From the NCBI RefSeq assembly GCF_900105055.1, contig NZ_FNTA01000004.1:7037501-7101500 (forward strand): DNA of 64,000 nucleotides, in the 5' to 3' direction. Position 1 is the stretch's first letter; each line of letters starts with the position of its first letter. The DNA is from Amycolatopsis lurida. Lineage in GTDB: Bacteria; Actinomycetota; Actinomycetes; Mycobacteriales; Pseudonocardiaceae. Under the pieces are notes generated by a model. That model searched no databases and was not told the origin of the DNA. It worked only from the letters and a program-made list of their open reading frames with translations. The translations under genes were made by a program, and so were the position numbers. Below are positions 25,301-33,344 of this stretch, in pieces.

Positions 25301-26341
25301 ATGAGGATCGGGACCGCGATCAGCTACGCCGGTGGTTTCGCCGACAGCGTGGCGGACATCGTCGAGCTGGAGAAGGCCGGACTGGACATCGTCTTCGTCC
25401 CCGAGGCCTATTCGTTCGACGCGGTCAGCCAGCTCGGCTACGTCGCGGCGAAGACCGAACGGGTCCAGATCGCCTCGGGCATCTTCCAGATCTACACGCG
25501 GACGCCGACGCTGACCGCGATGACCGCCGCCGGGCTGGACTTCGTCTCCGACGGCCGGTTCACGCTCGGCATCGGCGCGTCGGGTCCGCAGGTCATCGAG
25601 GGTTTCCATGGCGTGAAGTACGACGCGCCGCTCGGCAGGACCCGCGAGATCATCGACATCTGCCGTCAGGTGTGGCGGCGGGAGAAGGTGGTGCACTCCG
25701 GCACGCACTACTCGATCCCGCTGCCCCCTGAGCAGGGCACGGGCCTCGGCAAACCGTTGAAGCTGATCAACCACCCGGTGCGCGAGCGGATCCCGATCCT
25801 GCTGGCCTCGATCGGCCCGAAGAACGTCGCGCTCACGGCCGAACTGGCGGAGGGCTGGGAGCCGATCTTCTTCCACCCCGAGAAGGCGGCCGAGGTCTGG
25901 GGCGCGTCGCTGGCCGAGGGCAAGGCGAAGCGCGACCCGTCGCTGGGCGAGCTGGACACCTTCGTCGGCACCGCGCTGGCGATCGGTGACGACGTCGAAG
26001 GGCTGCTGGACCACCTGCGCGGCATGCTGGCGCTCTACATCGGGGGTATGGGCGCACGCGGCAAGAACTTCTACAACAGTCTCGCTCAGCGGTACGGCTA
26101 CGAGGCCGAAGCGAAGCTCATCCAGGACCTTTACCTGGACGGCAAGAAGGAAGAGGCCGCCGCGGCGGTGCCGAAGGAGCTGATCAGGGCGATCTCGCTG
26201 ATCGGGTCCGAGGGCTACGTCAAGGAGCGTCTCGCCGCCTTCCGTGAGGCCGGGGCGACCACGCTGGTGGTCAACCCGCTGCTGCCCGGTCGTGAGGCCC
26301 GTGTCGCGCAGGTTTCGAAGCTTCGCGAACTCATCGACTAG
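25301..26341 (+). CDS. LLM-class F420-dependent oxidoreductase
   Basis: A 346-residue TIM-barrel oxidoreductase of the luciferase-like (LLM) superfamily, most like the F420-dependent branch of mycobacteria. Visible segments are MRIGTAISYAGGF at the N-terminus, VFVPEAYSFDAVSQLGY, FTLGIGASGPQVIEGFHG and ILLASIGPKNVALTAELAEG. The cofactor is inferred from the family; the substrate is unknown. The ATG at 25301 has GAGGAG six bases upstream; the ATG at 25295 directly abuts that site and is less likely. A palindromic GAGCGCTC motif precedes it. Confidence 0.87.
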   Translation: MRIGTAISYAGGFADSVADIVELEKAGLDIVFVPEAYSFDAVSQLGYVAAKTERVQIASGIFQIYTRTPTLTAMTAAGLDFVSDGRFTLGIGASGPQVIEGFHGVKYDAPLGRTREIIDICRQVWRREKVVHSGTHYSIPLPPEQGTGLGKPLKLINHPVRERIPILLASIGPKNVALTAELAEGWEPIFFHPEKAAEVWGASLAEGKAKRDPSLGELDTFVGTALAIGDDVEGLLDHLRGMLALYIGGMGARGKNFYNSLAQRYGYEAEAKLIQDLYLDGKKEEAAAAVPKELIRAISLIGSEGYVKERLAAFREAGATTLVVNPLLPGREARVAQVSKLRELID

Positions 26342-26555
26342 CGCGGACCAGCCACGCGGCGGGGAGGCGAACCTCTCACCTGTATCGATCCGGTATACTT
26401 GACCTGCGCCGGTGTACCCCCTTCGTGGTCAAAAAACGACCTCCCGGTGGAAAGAGAACGTAAACCACGCCTGAACGGCCGGAAAATCCGCCATTATCAG
26501 GAGTGAAAGCGAGACCTCGGGGGAATACGTTCGCGACGAAGGTGAGGTGCCTCGC

Positions 26556-27512
26556 GTGCGCAAGCAGATCGGCGAGCCATCCGCCGCGGTCCTTGACGTC
26601 GGGTCGTTCAGCGCGCGGCTGGTGGTTCTGGCCAAGGGCGGTTCGCCGCTCGACCCCGCGCTGAGCCACCAGACGCGGCTGCGGCTGGACCGGGAACTCG
26701 ACGATGACGGGAACTTGACCCGGCGTGGTATCGACGCGGTCTCTTCCGCGGTCGAAGCGGGGATGACGATGGCCGCCAAGCACGGCGTCGAAAACGTGTA
26801 CCCGCTCGCCACGTCGTCGATCCGCGACGCGAGCAACGTCAAGCAGGTCGTCCGCGACGTCCAGAAGGCCACCGGGGTCAAACTGCGGTTCCTCACCGGA
26901 CGCCGCGAGGCCGAACTGGCCTACGTCGGCGCGCGCCGGTGGTACGGCGCTTCCGCCGGCGGGCTGCTGGTGCTCGACATCGGCGGCGGGACCGTCGAGC
27001 TCGCCGCGGGGGACGCCGAGGAGGCCGGGTTCGCGCACTCCCTGCCGCTCGGCGCACGATCACTGACCCGGGACTGGTTCGCCACCGAATGCCCGTCGCC
27101 CAAGGTCGTGCGGGCGATGCGGGAACACGTGCTCGACGAGGTCCGTGACGCGATGCAGGACGTTCTGCCGCATATTCGCGACCATCGCGCCGTCGGCTGC
27201 TCCAAGGTGCTGCGGCAGCTCGCCCGGCTCGCCGGGGACCGGCCGTCCCGCGCCAGGGAACTGCACCTCGACGACCTCCGCGCGTGGATCCCGCGGCTGG
27301 CGAAGCTGCCCGCGAAACGCCGCGCCGAGCTGCCGGGTATCTCGCGGCAACGCTCCCACCAGGCGCTCGCGGGCGCGATCGTCGCCGAGGCGCTGCTGAC
27401 GCTGGCCGGCGGCCAGGTCGCCATCTGCCCGTGGTCCACCAGGGACGGGCTGCTGCTCAGCATGCTCGACGGGCTGGTCACCCCGGAGGGCGAACCGGCG
27501 AAAGCCGCCTGA
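26556..27512 (+). CDS. Ppx/GppA-family phosphatase
   Basis: A 318-residue member of the ASKHA-fold exopolyphosphatase/guanosine pentaphosphatase family. AAVLDVGSFSARLVVL is the phosphate-1 loop, TSSIRDASN and FLTGRREAELAY are conserved core segments, and LLVLDIGGGTVELAAG is the phosphate-2 loop. Family members hydrolyse polyphosphate or pppGpp; the short form (about 320 residues, one ASKHA module without an HD tail) matches the Rv0496-type actinobacterial group. GTG 26556 follows GAGGTG by six bases; GTG 26547 is an alternative. Actinobacteria usually carry two such paralogues. Confidence 0.9.
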   Translation: MRKQIGEPSAAVLDVGSFSARLVVLAKGGSPLDPALSHQTRLRLDRELDDDGNLTRRGIDAVSSAVEAGMTMAAKHGVENVYPLATSSIRDASNVKQVVRDVQKATGVKLRFLTGRREAELAYVGARRWYGASAGGLLVLDIGGGTVELAAGDAEEAGFAHSLPLGARSLTRDWFATECPSPKVVRAMREHVLDEVRDAMQDVLPHIRDHRAVGCSKVLRQLARLAGDRPSRARELHLDDLRAWIPRLAKLPAKRRAELPGISRQRSHQALAGAIVAEALLTLAGGQVAICPWSTRDGLLLSMLDGLVTPEGEPAKAA

Positions 27513-27551
27513 AGACTGGCGCATCCGGCCGCGAGCGGGTACCCCGGACAC

Positions 27552-27731
27552 ATGAGGGAAAGCAAGAAGAACTTCGGGCAGGACGACGAAGAAGATCTCG
27601 ACGACCTTCGCGGGATCCAGCCGAAGACCGACGTGCCCAGCGCGCCCAACCGTGACGTCGGCCCGCACGGCACCAAGGAGGTCGACGACGTGCCGGGTGG
27701 CGGCGAAGCACCCATCGAACCTCCGGACTGA
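27552..27731 (+). CDS. Small acidic hypothetical protein, 59 residues
   Basis: An ATG at 27552 opens a 59-codon frame ending TGA at 27731. The product starts MRESKKNFGQDDEEDLDDL and ends GGGEAPIEPPD; 17 of 59 residues are Asp or Glu. It has no membrane helix and looks disordered. Codon positions show the G/C bias of real genes here, and it fills the space between ppx-like and GH65 exactly (four bases to the convergent GH65 stop). Function unknown. Confidence 0.6.
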   Translation: MRESKKNFGQDDEEDLDDLRGIQPKTDVPSAPNRDVGPHGTKEVDDVPGGGEAPIEPPD

Positions 27732-27735
27732 GCGA

Positions 27736-30096
27736 TCAGCCGTCCTTCGGCTGCCTCCGTGCCGGAGCGCGGCCCGCGGGCTGCACCGGCGCGGGGCCGG
27801 GGTCGAGCGCGGGGATCGGCAGCCGTACCGGCTCGGCGCTCACCGTGAACGTCTCGCCGTGATGCATCAGTTCCAGCGGCTCCCCGGTGATCACGTGGTA
27901 CGTCGCGCCCTCGCCGTCGATCTCGACCTGGAACCGGGTACCGCGGAAGGTCAGCCGGAACGCGATCCGCTGGAGTTGCGGCGGCAGCCTCGGCGCGAAG
28001 GTCAGCCGGCCGCCGTAGTCGCGCAGCCCGCCGAAACCGGCGACGGTGCCCTGCCACGCGCCCGCCAGCGAGGCCAGATGCAGACCGTTGCGGACGTTGT
28101 TGTGCACGTCGTGCAGGTCGGTGAGCGCCGCCTCGGCGAGGTAGTCGTAGGCCAGTTCGAGATGCCCGACCTCGGCCGCCACCACCGCCTGCGTCCCCGC
28201 CGACAGCGAGGAATCCCGCACGGTCCGCGCCTCGTAGTAGGCGAAGTCGCGCGCCTTTTCCTCGGGGGTGAAGGAATCCCCGCACAGATGCAGCGCGAGC
28301 ACGAGGTCGGCCTGCTTGACCACCTGTTTGCGGTACAGGTCGAAGTACGGATAGTTCAGCAGCAGCGGGTAGAAATCCGGGTCCGTCGCCTCGAAATCCC
28401 ACTCGTCGTGCTCCAGGAACCCTTCGGACTGCGGGTGCACGCCGAGATCCTCGTCGTAGGGCACCAGCATCGCCTCGGCGGCCTTGCGCCACGACGCGAC
28501 CTCGTCCGCGCCGACCTCGAACCGCCGGGCCACGTCGTCGTGCTGGCCGACGATTTCGGCGGCGTAGAACAGGTTCCGGCGGGCCATCAGGTTCGTGTAG
28601 ACGTTGTTGTCCGCCACCGCGGAGTACTCGTCCGGTCCGGTGACGCCGTCGATCCGGAAGCGGCCCCGCCGGTCGAAATGCCCGAGTGACAACCACAATC
28701 GCGCGGTTTCGAGGAGCAGTTCCGCGCCGCAGTTCCGCATGAACTCGTCGTCGCCGGTGGCGTTGAGATAGCGCACGACGGCGTCGGAGATGTCCGCGCT
28801 GACGTGGAACGCCGCCGTGCCCGCCGGCCAGTAGGCGGAACACTCCGCGCCGTTGATGGACCGCCAAGGGAACGCGGCGCCGCGTAACCCCAGCTGGGTC
28901 GCCCTTTCCCGCGCTTTGTCCAAAGTGGAGTGACGCCAGCGCAGTGCGTCGCGGGCGGCGTCCGGGATGCTGTAGGTGAGCACGGGCAGGACGAAGGTCT
29001 CGGTGTCCCAGAACGCGTGCCCGTCGTAGCCCGGGCCGGTCAATCCCTTGCCCGCCAGCGCCCTCGTCTCGCCGCGGGCCCCGGCCTGCAAGAGGTGGAA
29101 GAGCGCGAACCGCACGGCCTGCTGCAGTTCCGGGTCGCCCTCGATCTCGATGTCCGAGGTCTCCCAGAAGTCGTCGAGGAACGCCTTCTGCTCGGCGAGC
29201 AGCCCCTTCCAGCCGGTCTGGCGTGCCCCGGCCAGCGCGGCCTCGACCTGTGCGCGCACGGCGGGCACCGATCGCTGCGCGGACCAGCCGTAGGCGAGGA
29301 ACTTGGTGATCCGCAGCCGCCCGCCCTTGGGCACGTCGACGGCGATGGTGAGCCGCGCGAGATCGTCCTCGGCCTCGATATGCGTGCGCACGCCGTCGGA
29401 GACGTCGATCTTGTGGTCCATCGCGGCGGCCATCCGCAACCCGGATCGGCGGGTCTGGTGCACCAGCACCGCGTGGTAGGCCTCCGCGTGGTGGTATTCC
29501 CCGACCAACGGCGACTCCAGTGCCGCCGCGACCCGCGGGTCACGCGTGTCGGACTCGATCGGTTCGTTCGCCAGGAGATCCGACTGCGCCACCAGCTGGA
29601 GTTCGTCGTCGAGCGGTTCGACCTCGTACCTGATCGCCGCGACGGCCCGCTGGGTGAAGGAGACCAGGCGTTCGGTCTTCACCCGGACCCGGCGGCCGGT
29701 CGGTGACGACCAGACGGTGTCGCGCGCGAGGGTGCCCTTCCGGAAGTCGAGCACGCGGTCGTGTTCGGTCGCCTGGCCGTAGCGCATGTCGAGCGGTTCG
29801 TCCTCGACCAGCAGCCGGATGATCTTGCCGTCGGTCACGTTGACGACCGTCTGCCCCTCTTCGGGATAGCCGTAACCCGTTTCCGCGTAAGGAAGATCGT
29901 GCTGCTCGTAGAAACCGTTCAGGTAGGTGCCGGGAAGACCGCGCGGCTCGGCCTCCTCCAGCGTGCCGCGCAGGCCGATGTGCCCGTTGGAGACCGCGAA
30001 CGCCGATTCGGTGCGCTGCAACGCGTCGACGTCCATTCCGTGCCAGCGCAGCTCCCAGGGCGCGACCTCGTAGCCGCGGAGAAGCGATTCGGTCAC
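27736..30096 (-). CDS. GH65 disaccharide phosphorylase (maltose/trehalose/kojibiose type)
   Basis: A 786-residue glycoside hydrolase family 65 enzyme. The N-terminal beta-sandwich covers about 1-270 (AFAVSNGHIGLRGTLEEAEPRG interrupted; key motif NGHIGLRG), a linker follows, then the (alpha/alpha)6 catalytic barrel 320-690 with FWDTETFVLPVL and GVTGPDEYSAVADNN, where Glu490 is the expected general acid. The phosphate-binding region SSLSAGTQAVVAAEVGH marks a phosphorylase rather than a hydrolase. It splits an alpha-linked glucose disaccharide with phosphate to glucose plus beta-glucose-1-phosphate; linkage preference cannot be read from sequence. The GTG start overlaps the stop of the upstream HAD gene (GTGA). 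Confidence 0.9.
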   Translation of the reverse strand: MTESLLRGYEVAPWELRWHGMDVDALQRTESAFAVSNGHIGLRGTLEEAEPRGLPGTYLNGFYEQHDLPYAETGYGYPEEGQTVVNVTDGKIIRLLVEDEPLDMRYGQATEHDRVLDFRKGTLARDTVWSSPTGRRVRVKTERLVSFTQRAVAAIRYEVEPLDDELQLVAQSDLLANEPIESDTRDPRVAAALESPLVGEYHHAEAYHAVLVHQTRRSGLRMAAAMDHKIDVSDGVRTHIEAEDDLARLTIAVDVPKGGRLRITKFLAYGWSAQRSVPAVRAQVEAALAGARQTGWKGLLAEQKAFLDDFWETSDIEIEGDPELQQAVRFALFHLLQAGARGETRALAGKGLTGPGYDGHAFWDTETFVLPVLTYSIPDAARDALRWRHSTLDKARERATQLGLRGAAFPWRSINGAECSAYWPAGTAAFHVSADISDAVVRYLNATGDDEFMRNCGAELLLETARLWLSLGHFDRRGRFRIDGVTGPDEYSAVADNNVYTNLMARRNLFYAAEIVGQHDDVARRFEVGADEVASWRKAAEAMLVPYDEDLGVHPQSEGFLEHDEWDFEATDPDFYPLLLNYPYFDLYRKQVVKQADLVLALHLCGDSFTPEEKARDFAYYEARTVRDSSLSAGTQAVVAAEVGHLELAYDYLAEAALTDLHDVHNNVRNGLHLASLAGAWQGTVAGFGGLRDYGGRLTFAPRLPPQLQRIAFRLTFRGTRFQVEIDGEGATYHVITGEPLELMHHGETFTVSAEPVRLPIPALDPGPAPVQPAGRAPARRQPKDG

Positions 30097-30827
30097 TTGC
30101 GATCCTCCAGGAGTTCGGCGAGGTCGTCCACCACGACGTCGGCGCCGTGCGCGAGCAGTTCGCCCGCCTGATGCGCGCGGTTCACCCCGACCACGTAACC
30201 GAAACCGCCGTCCTTGCCCGCCTGCACGCCCGCGAGGGCGTCCTCGAAGACGGCCGCGTTCGCCGGTGCGACACCGAACGCCTCGGCGCCGGCGAGGAAC
30301 GAATCGGGGGCGGGTTTGCCGCGCAGATTCCTCTCGGTGATCACGATCCCGTCGATCCGCGTTTCGACGAACTTGGTCAGGTCGGCGGCGTCGAGCACCT
30401 TCGCGCCGTTGGCCGACGAGGTGACGACGCCGATGCGCAGCCCCGCCGCCTTCGCCGCCTCCAGATACCGGACGGAACCCGGGTACGGAGTCACGCCCTC
30501 GTCCTCGATGATCTTCAGCACCAGTTGGTTCTTCCGGTTGCCGATCCCGTTGACGGTGGCGGCGTCGATCCCGTCGTCCGGGCTTCCCTCGGGCAGTTCG
30601 ATCCCGCGCGAGGTGAGGAACGTGCGGACGCCGTCGGCCCTCGGCCTTCCGTCGACGTAAGCCGCGTAATCGTTGTCGGTGAACGGCGAGAACGCGTCAC
30701 CGTCGCGGGCGCGCAGGAACTCGTCGAAGGTGCGCTTCCACGCCGCGCGATGCTGGGCCGCGGTTCCGGTCAGCACGCCGTCGAGGTCGAAGAGGCAGGC
30801 CGTGATGGTGTCGGGCAGACCGATCAT
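30093..30827 (-). CDS. Beta-phosphoglucomutase-type HAD phosphatase
   Basis: A 244-residue HAD-superfamily protein with FDLDGVLTGT (nucleophile Asp14, acid/base Asp16), the cap domain after residue 25, VVTSSANGAKVL (motif II), RGKPAPDSFLAGA (motif III lysine) and FEDALAGVQAG (motif IV). The family converts beta-glucose-1-phosphate to glucose-6-phosphate. It is translated first and coupled to the GH65 gene through a GTGA overlap, with GGAGG near its own 3' end serving the GH65 start. Together the two would feed a phosphorolysed disaccharide into glycolysis. Confidence 0.88.
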   Translation of the reverse strand: MIGLPDTITACLFDLDGVLTGTAAQHRAAWKRTFDEFLRARDGDAFSPFTDNDYAAYVDGRPRADGVRTFLTSRGIELPEGSPDDGIDAATVNGIGNRKNQLVLKIIEDEGVTPYPGSVRYLEAAKAAGLRIGVVTSSANGAKVLDAADLTKFVETRIDGIVITERNLRGKPAPDSFLAGAEAFGVAPANAAVFEDALAGVQAGKDGGFGYVVGVNRAHQAGELLAHGADVVVDDLAELLEDRK

Positions 30828-30871
30828 GTCTGGCCACGCTACCCGCGCTCGCCCATGCTCGCTCGGCTTCG

Positions 30872-31429
30872 TCAGGAGGCGCGGATCACGAGCGCGACAT
30901 GCCGCGCGGCCCGGTCCAGCGCGTCGGGCGACCGGTGGACCCGGCTGACCAGCAGGGCTCCTTCGAGGTTGTTCATGATGGCCGTGGCGACGTCTTCAGG
31001 GTCCTTGACATCACTGAGCAGTTCGACGAGCAGTGCGTGCCAGGCGGCGAACGCGTCCTGGCACGCCTTGGTGATCGCGGGCGAGGCGTGCGCCATCTCC
31101 AGCGTGATCGTGGCGAGGGGACAGCCGCCGCGGTAGTCGTCGGCCGCCAGCGCCTCGCCCGCCTTGCGATACCACCAGGAAACGGCGTCTTCGACGGTCT
31201 CGGTGCGCTCGAAGGCGCGACGGACCGTCTTCGCCACGACCGCGGTGCCGAGTTCGATGGCGGCGACCGCGAGTTGCTCCTTGCCGCCGGGGAAGTGGTG
31301 GTACGCCGATCCCCACGGCGTCCCGGCCTCTTCGACCAGCCGCCGCCACGAGGTCGCCTGGTAGCCCTCGCGGCGGAAGAGCGTCATCGCAGTCGAGATC
31401 ATCCGCTCGCGAGTGGTGGTATCGGACAC
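30872..31429 (-). CDS. TetR-family repressor
   Basis: A 185-residue TetR regulator. The HTH is at residues about 8-55 (RERMISTAMTLFRREGYQATS, WRRLVEEAGTPWGSAYHHFPGG split here for length). The C-terminal ligand domain resembles the LmrA/YxaF group of TetR proteins, whose members repress transporters or detoxifying enzymes (AADDYRGGCPLATITLEM). It is divergent from the thioesterase gene, and the 71-base gap contains a large double palindrome at 31450-31491 that should be its operator. The GTG start is preceded by GAAGGA. Confidence 0.88.
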   Translation of the reverse strand: MSDTTTRERMISTAMTLFRREGYQATSWRRLVEEAGTPWGSAYHHFPGGKEQLAVAAIELGTAVVAKTVRRAFERTETVEDAVSWWYRKAGEALAADDYRGGCPLATITLEMAHASPAITKACQDAFAAWHALLVELLSDVKDPEDVATAIMNNLEGALLVSRVHRSPDALDRAARHVALVIRAS

Positions 31430-31449
31430 TCCTTCAGCATAGCCCTTGA

Positions 31450-31491
31450 CTAAGACGATCGTCCTAGGAAAGCCTAGGACGATCGTCTTAG
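31450..31491. promoter_or_regulatory. Double TetR operator in the divergent TetR/thioesterase promoter
   Basis: CTAAGACGATCGTCCTAGG (31450-31468) and its exact complement CCTAGGACGATCGTCTTAG (31473-31491) flank AAAG. Each 19-base arm itself contains the palindrome GACGATCGTC, so there are two operator-like sites 24 bp centre to centre, on nearly the same DNA face. TTGACT at 31446-31451 is a candidate -35 of the thioesterase promoter and overlaps the left site. Confidence 0.8.
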
Positions 31492-31500
31492 GAGGCGGCC

Positions 31501-32007
31501 ATGACCACCGATGTCACCGGGCAGACCAGGCAGAAGACCGTGACTTGGCAGGATCCGCTGCCCACCGCCCGGCTCGGCCGGGAAATGTCCGGCCTCGAGT
31601 ACCTGACCGGTATCGCCGAGGGCCGGATCCCGCCGGCGCCGATCTCGGCGCATTTCGGCATGCGCTGGGTGAGCGTGGCCGAAGGCGACGTCGTGATCGC
31701 CGCGACGCCGGACGAGTCGCTGTACAACCCCATCGGGACCGTGCACGGCGGCGTCGCGGCGACCCTGCTGGATTCGGCGGTGGCGTGCGCGGTGCACTCG
31801 ACCCTGCCCGCCGGTGTCGGGTACACCTCGGTGGAACTGAAGGTGAACTACCTGCGCGCCATTTCCGGCTCGGTGGGGGAGATCCGCGCGCACGGCTGGG
31901 TCGTGAAGGCCGGTTCGCGCGTCGCGTTCGCCGAGGGCGACATCCGCGACGGGCAGGGCAAGGTGCTCGCGACGGCGTCGAGCACCTGCCTGATCATCAA
32001 GCCCTAG
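31501..32007 (+). CDS. PaaI-family hotdog thioesterase
   Basis: A 168-residue single-hotdog acyl-CoA thioesterase of the PaaI group. The signature NPIGTVHGGVAATLLDSAV holds the active-site Asn/His-Gly-Gly segment and the helical Asp. Residues 1-50 are an extension before the hotdog core. AGGAGG lies five bases before the ATG. It is divergent from the TetR gene and presumably repressed by it. The stop TAG shares CTAG with the stop of the convergent SnoaL-like gene. Confidence 0.88.
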   Translation: MTTDVTGQTRQKTVTWQDPLPTARLGREMSGLEYLTGIAEGRIPPAPISAHFGMRWVSVAEGDVVIAATPDESLYNPIGTVHGGVAATLLDSAVACAVHSTLPAGVGYTSVELKVNYLRAISGSVGEIRAHGWVVKAGSRVAFAEGDIRDGQGKVLATASSTCLIIKP

Positions 32008-32357
32008 AACATTTCCGCGCCGGGCGGCACCGGCTGCTTGACGTCCCAGTGCTCCACGATGAGCCCGTCCGCCACGCGCACGATGTCGACGACGGCCGCG
32101 CCGGATTCCTCACCCGGCCGGACGACGTGCAGGTGCACGACGACGTGCTCGTCGTCGGCGATCACGCGTTTCACCGAGACGTCCGCGCCCACCATCGGTG
32201 AATTCCGCATCGCCTCCACGAAAGCGTCACGGCCGGAGGGGAATCCCGGGCTGTGGGTGACGAAATCCGGGTGCACGTTCGTGCCCGCGGCGGCGAAGTC
32301 CTTGTGCACGAACATGTTCTCGAAGCAGTCGAGGACGATCTTCTTGGCTGTGGTCAT
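32004..32357 (-). CDS. SnoaL-like / NTF2-fold protein
   Basis: A 117-residue SnoaL-like polyketide-cyclase-fold protein. KKIVLDCFENMFVHKDF and HPDFVTHSPGFPSGRDAF are the N-terminal helices, VVVHLHVVRPGEESGAAVVD and IVEHWDVKQPVP the beta sheet with the typical EHWDV ending. Such proteins act as small-molecule isomerases, cyclases or dehydratases; the substrate is unknown. ATG 32357 is chosen from homologue length; a longer frame reaches into the region between it and the MarR gene. It lies downstream of the MarR gene on the same strand. Confidence 0.85.
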   Translation of the reverse strand: MTTAKKIVLDCFENMFVHKDFAAAGTNVHPDFVTHSPGFPSGRDAFVEAMRNSPMVGADVSVKRVIADDEHVVVHLHVVRPGEESGAAVVDIVRVADGLIVEHWDVKQPVPPGAEMF

Positions 32358-32382
32358 GGGAATATCGTCCCCCCGCTGTCGA

Positions 32383-32407
32383 TTACCGCGGAGGTAATGC
32401 CTTACCG
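32383..32407. promoter_or_regulatory. Alternating TTACC/GGTAA half-sites between MarR and SnoaL genes
   Basis: TTACC (32383), GGTAA (32392) and TTACC (32403) follow at intervals of 9 and 11 bases, giving two overlapping palindromes (TTACCGCGGAGGTAA and GGTAATGCCTTACC). The last overlaps the MarR stop codon. The site lies just upstream of the SnoaL-like start on the minus strand, suggesting an operator. Confidence 0.45.
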
Positions 32408-32884
32408 CGGCGGGCGGACCCGGCGGCCGCGGATCGCCTCCGGTTCGCCGTAACGGCCGAGGATCCCGGCCAGCAACGCTTTCGCGTCCGAGACCCGCTC
32501 TTCGCCGTATTCGGCGGTGAGTTCCTTTTCCAACGCGGCCCGGTGCTTCCGCCATGCTTCGACGGCGCTCTCGGCCTTTTCGGTGAGGTGCAGCAGCCTG
32601 GTTCGCGCGTCGGCCGGATCGGGTTCGCGGCGCAGCAGGCCCCGGCGTTCCAGATCGGCGGCGGCCTTCGACGCGGCCTGCTGGGTCACGCCCATCCGTT
32701 CGGCGAGCGCGGAGATCGACAGCGGTCCCGCGAGCACGTGCTGGAACACGACGCCGTCGTTGAACCGCAGTTCGCCGAGGCCGTCGGCGGTCAGCCGCCG
32801 CTGGATCTCACCGCTCATCGCCCAGCCCGCGAACAGCGAGACGAGTGACAGGTCGAGGTTCAACGGCGTAGGATCCACAACCAT
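32402..32884 (-). CDS. MarR-family regulator
   Basis: A 160-residue MarR protein: helices 1-2 (LDLSLVSLFAGWAMSGEIQR), the winged helix (LSISALAERMGVTQQAASKA, DLERRGLLRREPDPADARTR with the wing), and dimer helices to the end. The start ATG (complement of 32882-32884) overlaps the start ATG of the divergent flavin oxidase by two bases, inside the palindrome CCACAACCATGGTTGTGG. No ribosome binding site can exist in that layout for either gene unless the message starts at the ATG; TAGATT eight bases upstream supports a leaderless transcript. Autoregulation through the palindrome is very likely. Confidence 0.88.
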   Translation of the reverse strand: MVVDPTPLNLDLSLVSLFAGWAMSGEIQRRLTADGLGELRFNDGVVFQHVLAGPLSISALAERMGVTQQAASKAAADLERRGLLRREPDPADARTRLLHLTEKAESAVEAWRKHRAALEKELTAEYGEERVSDAKALLAGILGRYGEPEAIRGRRVRPPR

Positions 32885-32898
32885 GGTTGTGGAATCTA
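32869..32898. promoter_or_regulatory. Symmetric divergent leaderless promoters with shared MarR-type operator
   Basis: TAGGAT (32869-32874, plus strand) and TAGATT (32898-32893, minus strand) are -10 boxes placed symmetrically around the perfect 18-bp palindrome 32875-32892. Each is eight bases from its start codon. GTGACA at 32845-32850, 18 bases before the plus-strand -10, is a matching -35. A protein bound to the palindrome would cover both transcription starts at once. Confidence 0.8.
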
Positions 32899-33344
32899 GC
32901 ACGCCGCCACCCGAACTGACGGCGGAGTTCGTCCGCGTCGCCCATCGCGTGGTCTGGTGCACGCTCGCGACCGTCGACCGGCGGGGCAGGCCGAGGTCCC
33001 GTGTCGTGCACCCGCTCTGGGAGGAGCGGGAGGAAGGGCTCGTCGGGCATCTGTTCACGCGTCCGACGCCATTGAAGAAGGCGCACCTGGCGCGCACGCC
33101 GTTCGTCTCGTGCTCGTACTGGGATCCGGCGCACGAGGTCGCCGTCGCCGAATGCGGCGCCGTTTACGCCGACGACGAGGCGACCCGGCGGCACCTGTGG
33201 CGCCTGGCGTCGGAAACGCCGGAGCCGCTGGGTTTCGACCCGAAGATCATGGGCGGTGACGACCCGCTGGATCCGGGCATCACCGTGCTGAGGCTGACGC
33301 CGTGGCGGATCAGCGCCGGCGGAAAGGCCTGGCGGGCCGCCTAG
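32883..33344 (+). CDS. Pyridoxamine-5'-phosphate-oxidase-like flavin protein
   Basis: A 153-residue split-barrel protein of the PNPOx-like superfamily (TATVDRRGRPRSRVVHPLW with the typical VDxxGxPR...VP/HPLW flavin segment). The family includes FMN- and F420-dependent reductases and heme-binding proteins; cofactor and substrate are not evident. The start overlaps the divergent MarR start; see the operator entry. The stop TAG shares CTAG with the convergent ROK gene. Confidence 0.83.
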   Translation: MVVESSTPPPELTAEFVRVAHRVVWCTLATVDRRGRPRSRVVHPLWEEREEGLVGHLFTRPTPLKKAHLARTPFVSCSYWDPAHEVAVAECGAVYADDEATRRHLWRLASETPEPLGFDPKIMGGDDPLDPGITVLRLTPWRISAGGKAWRAA

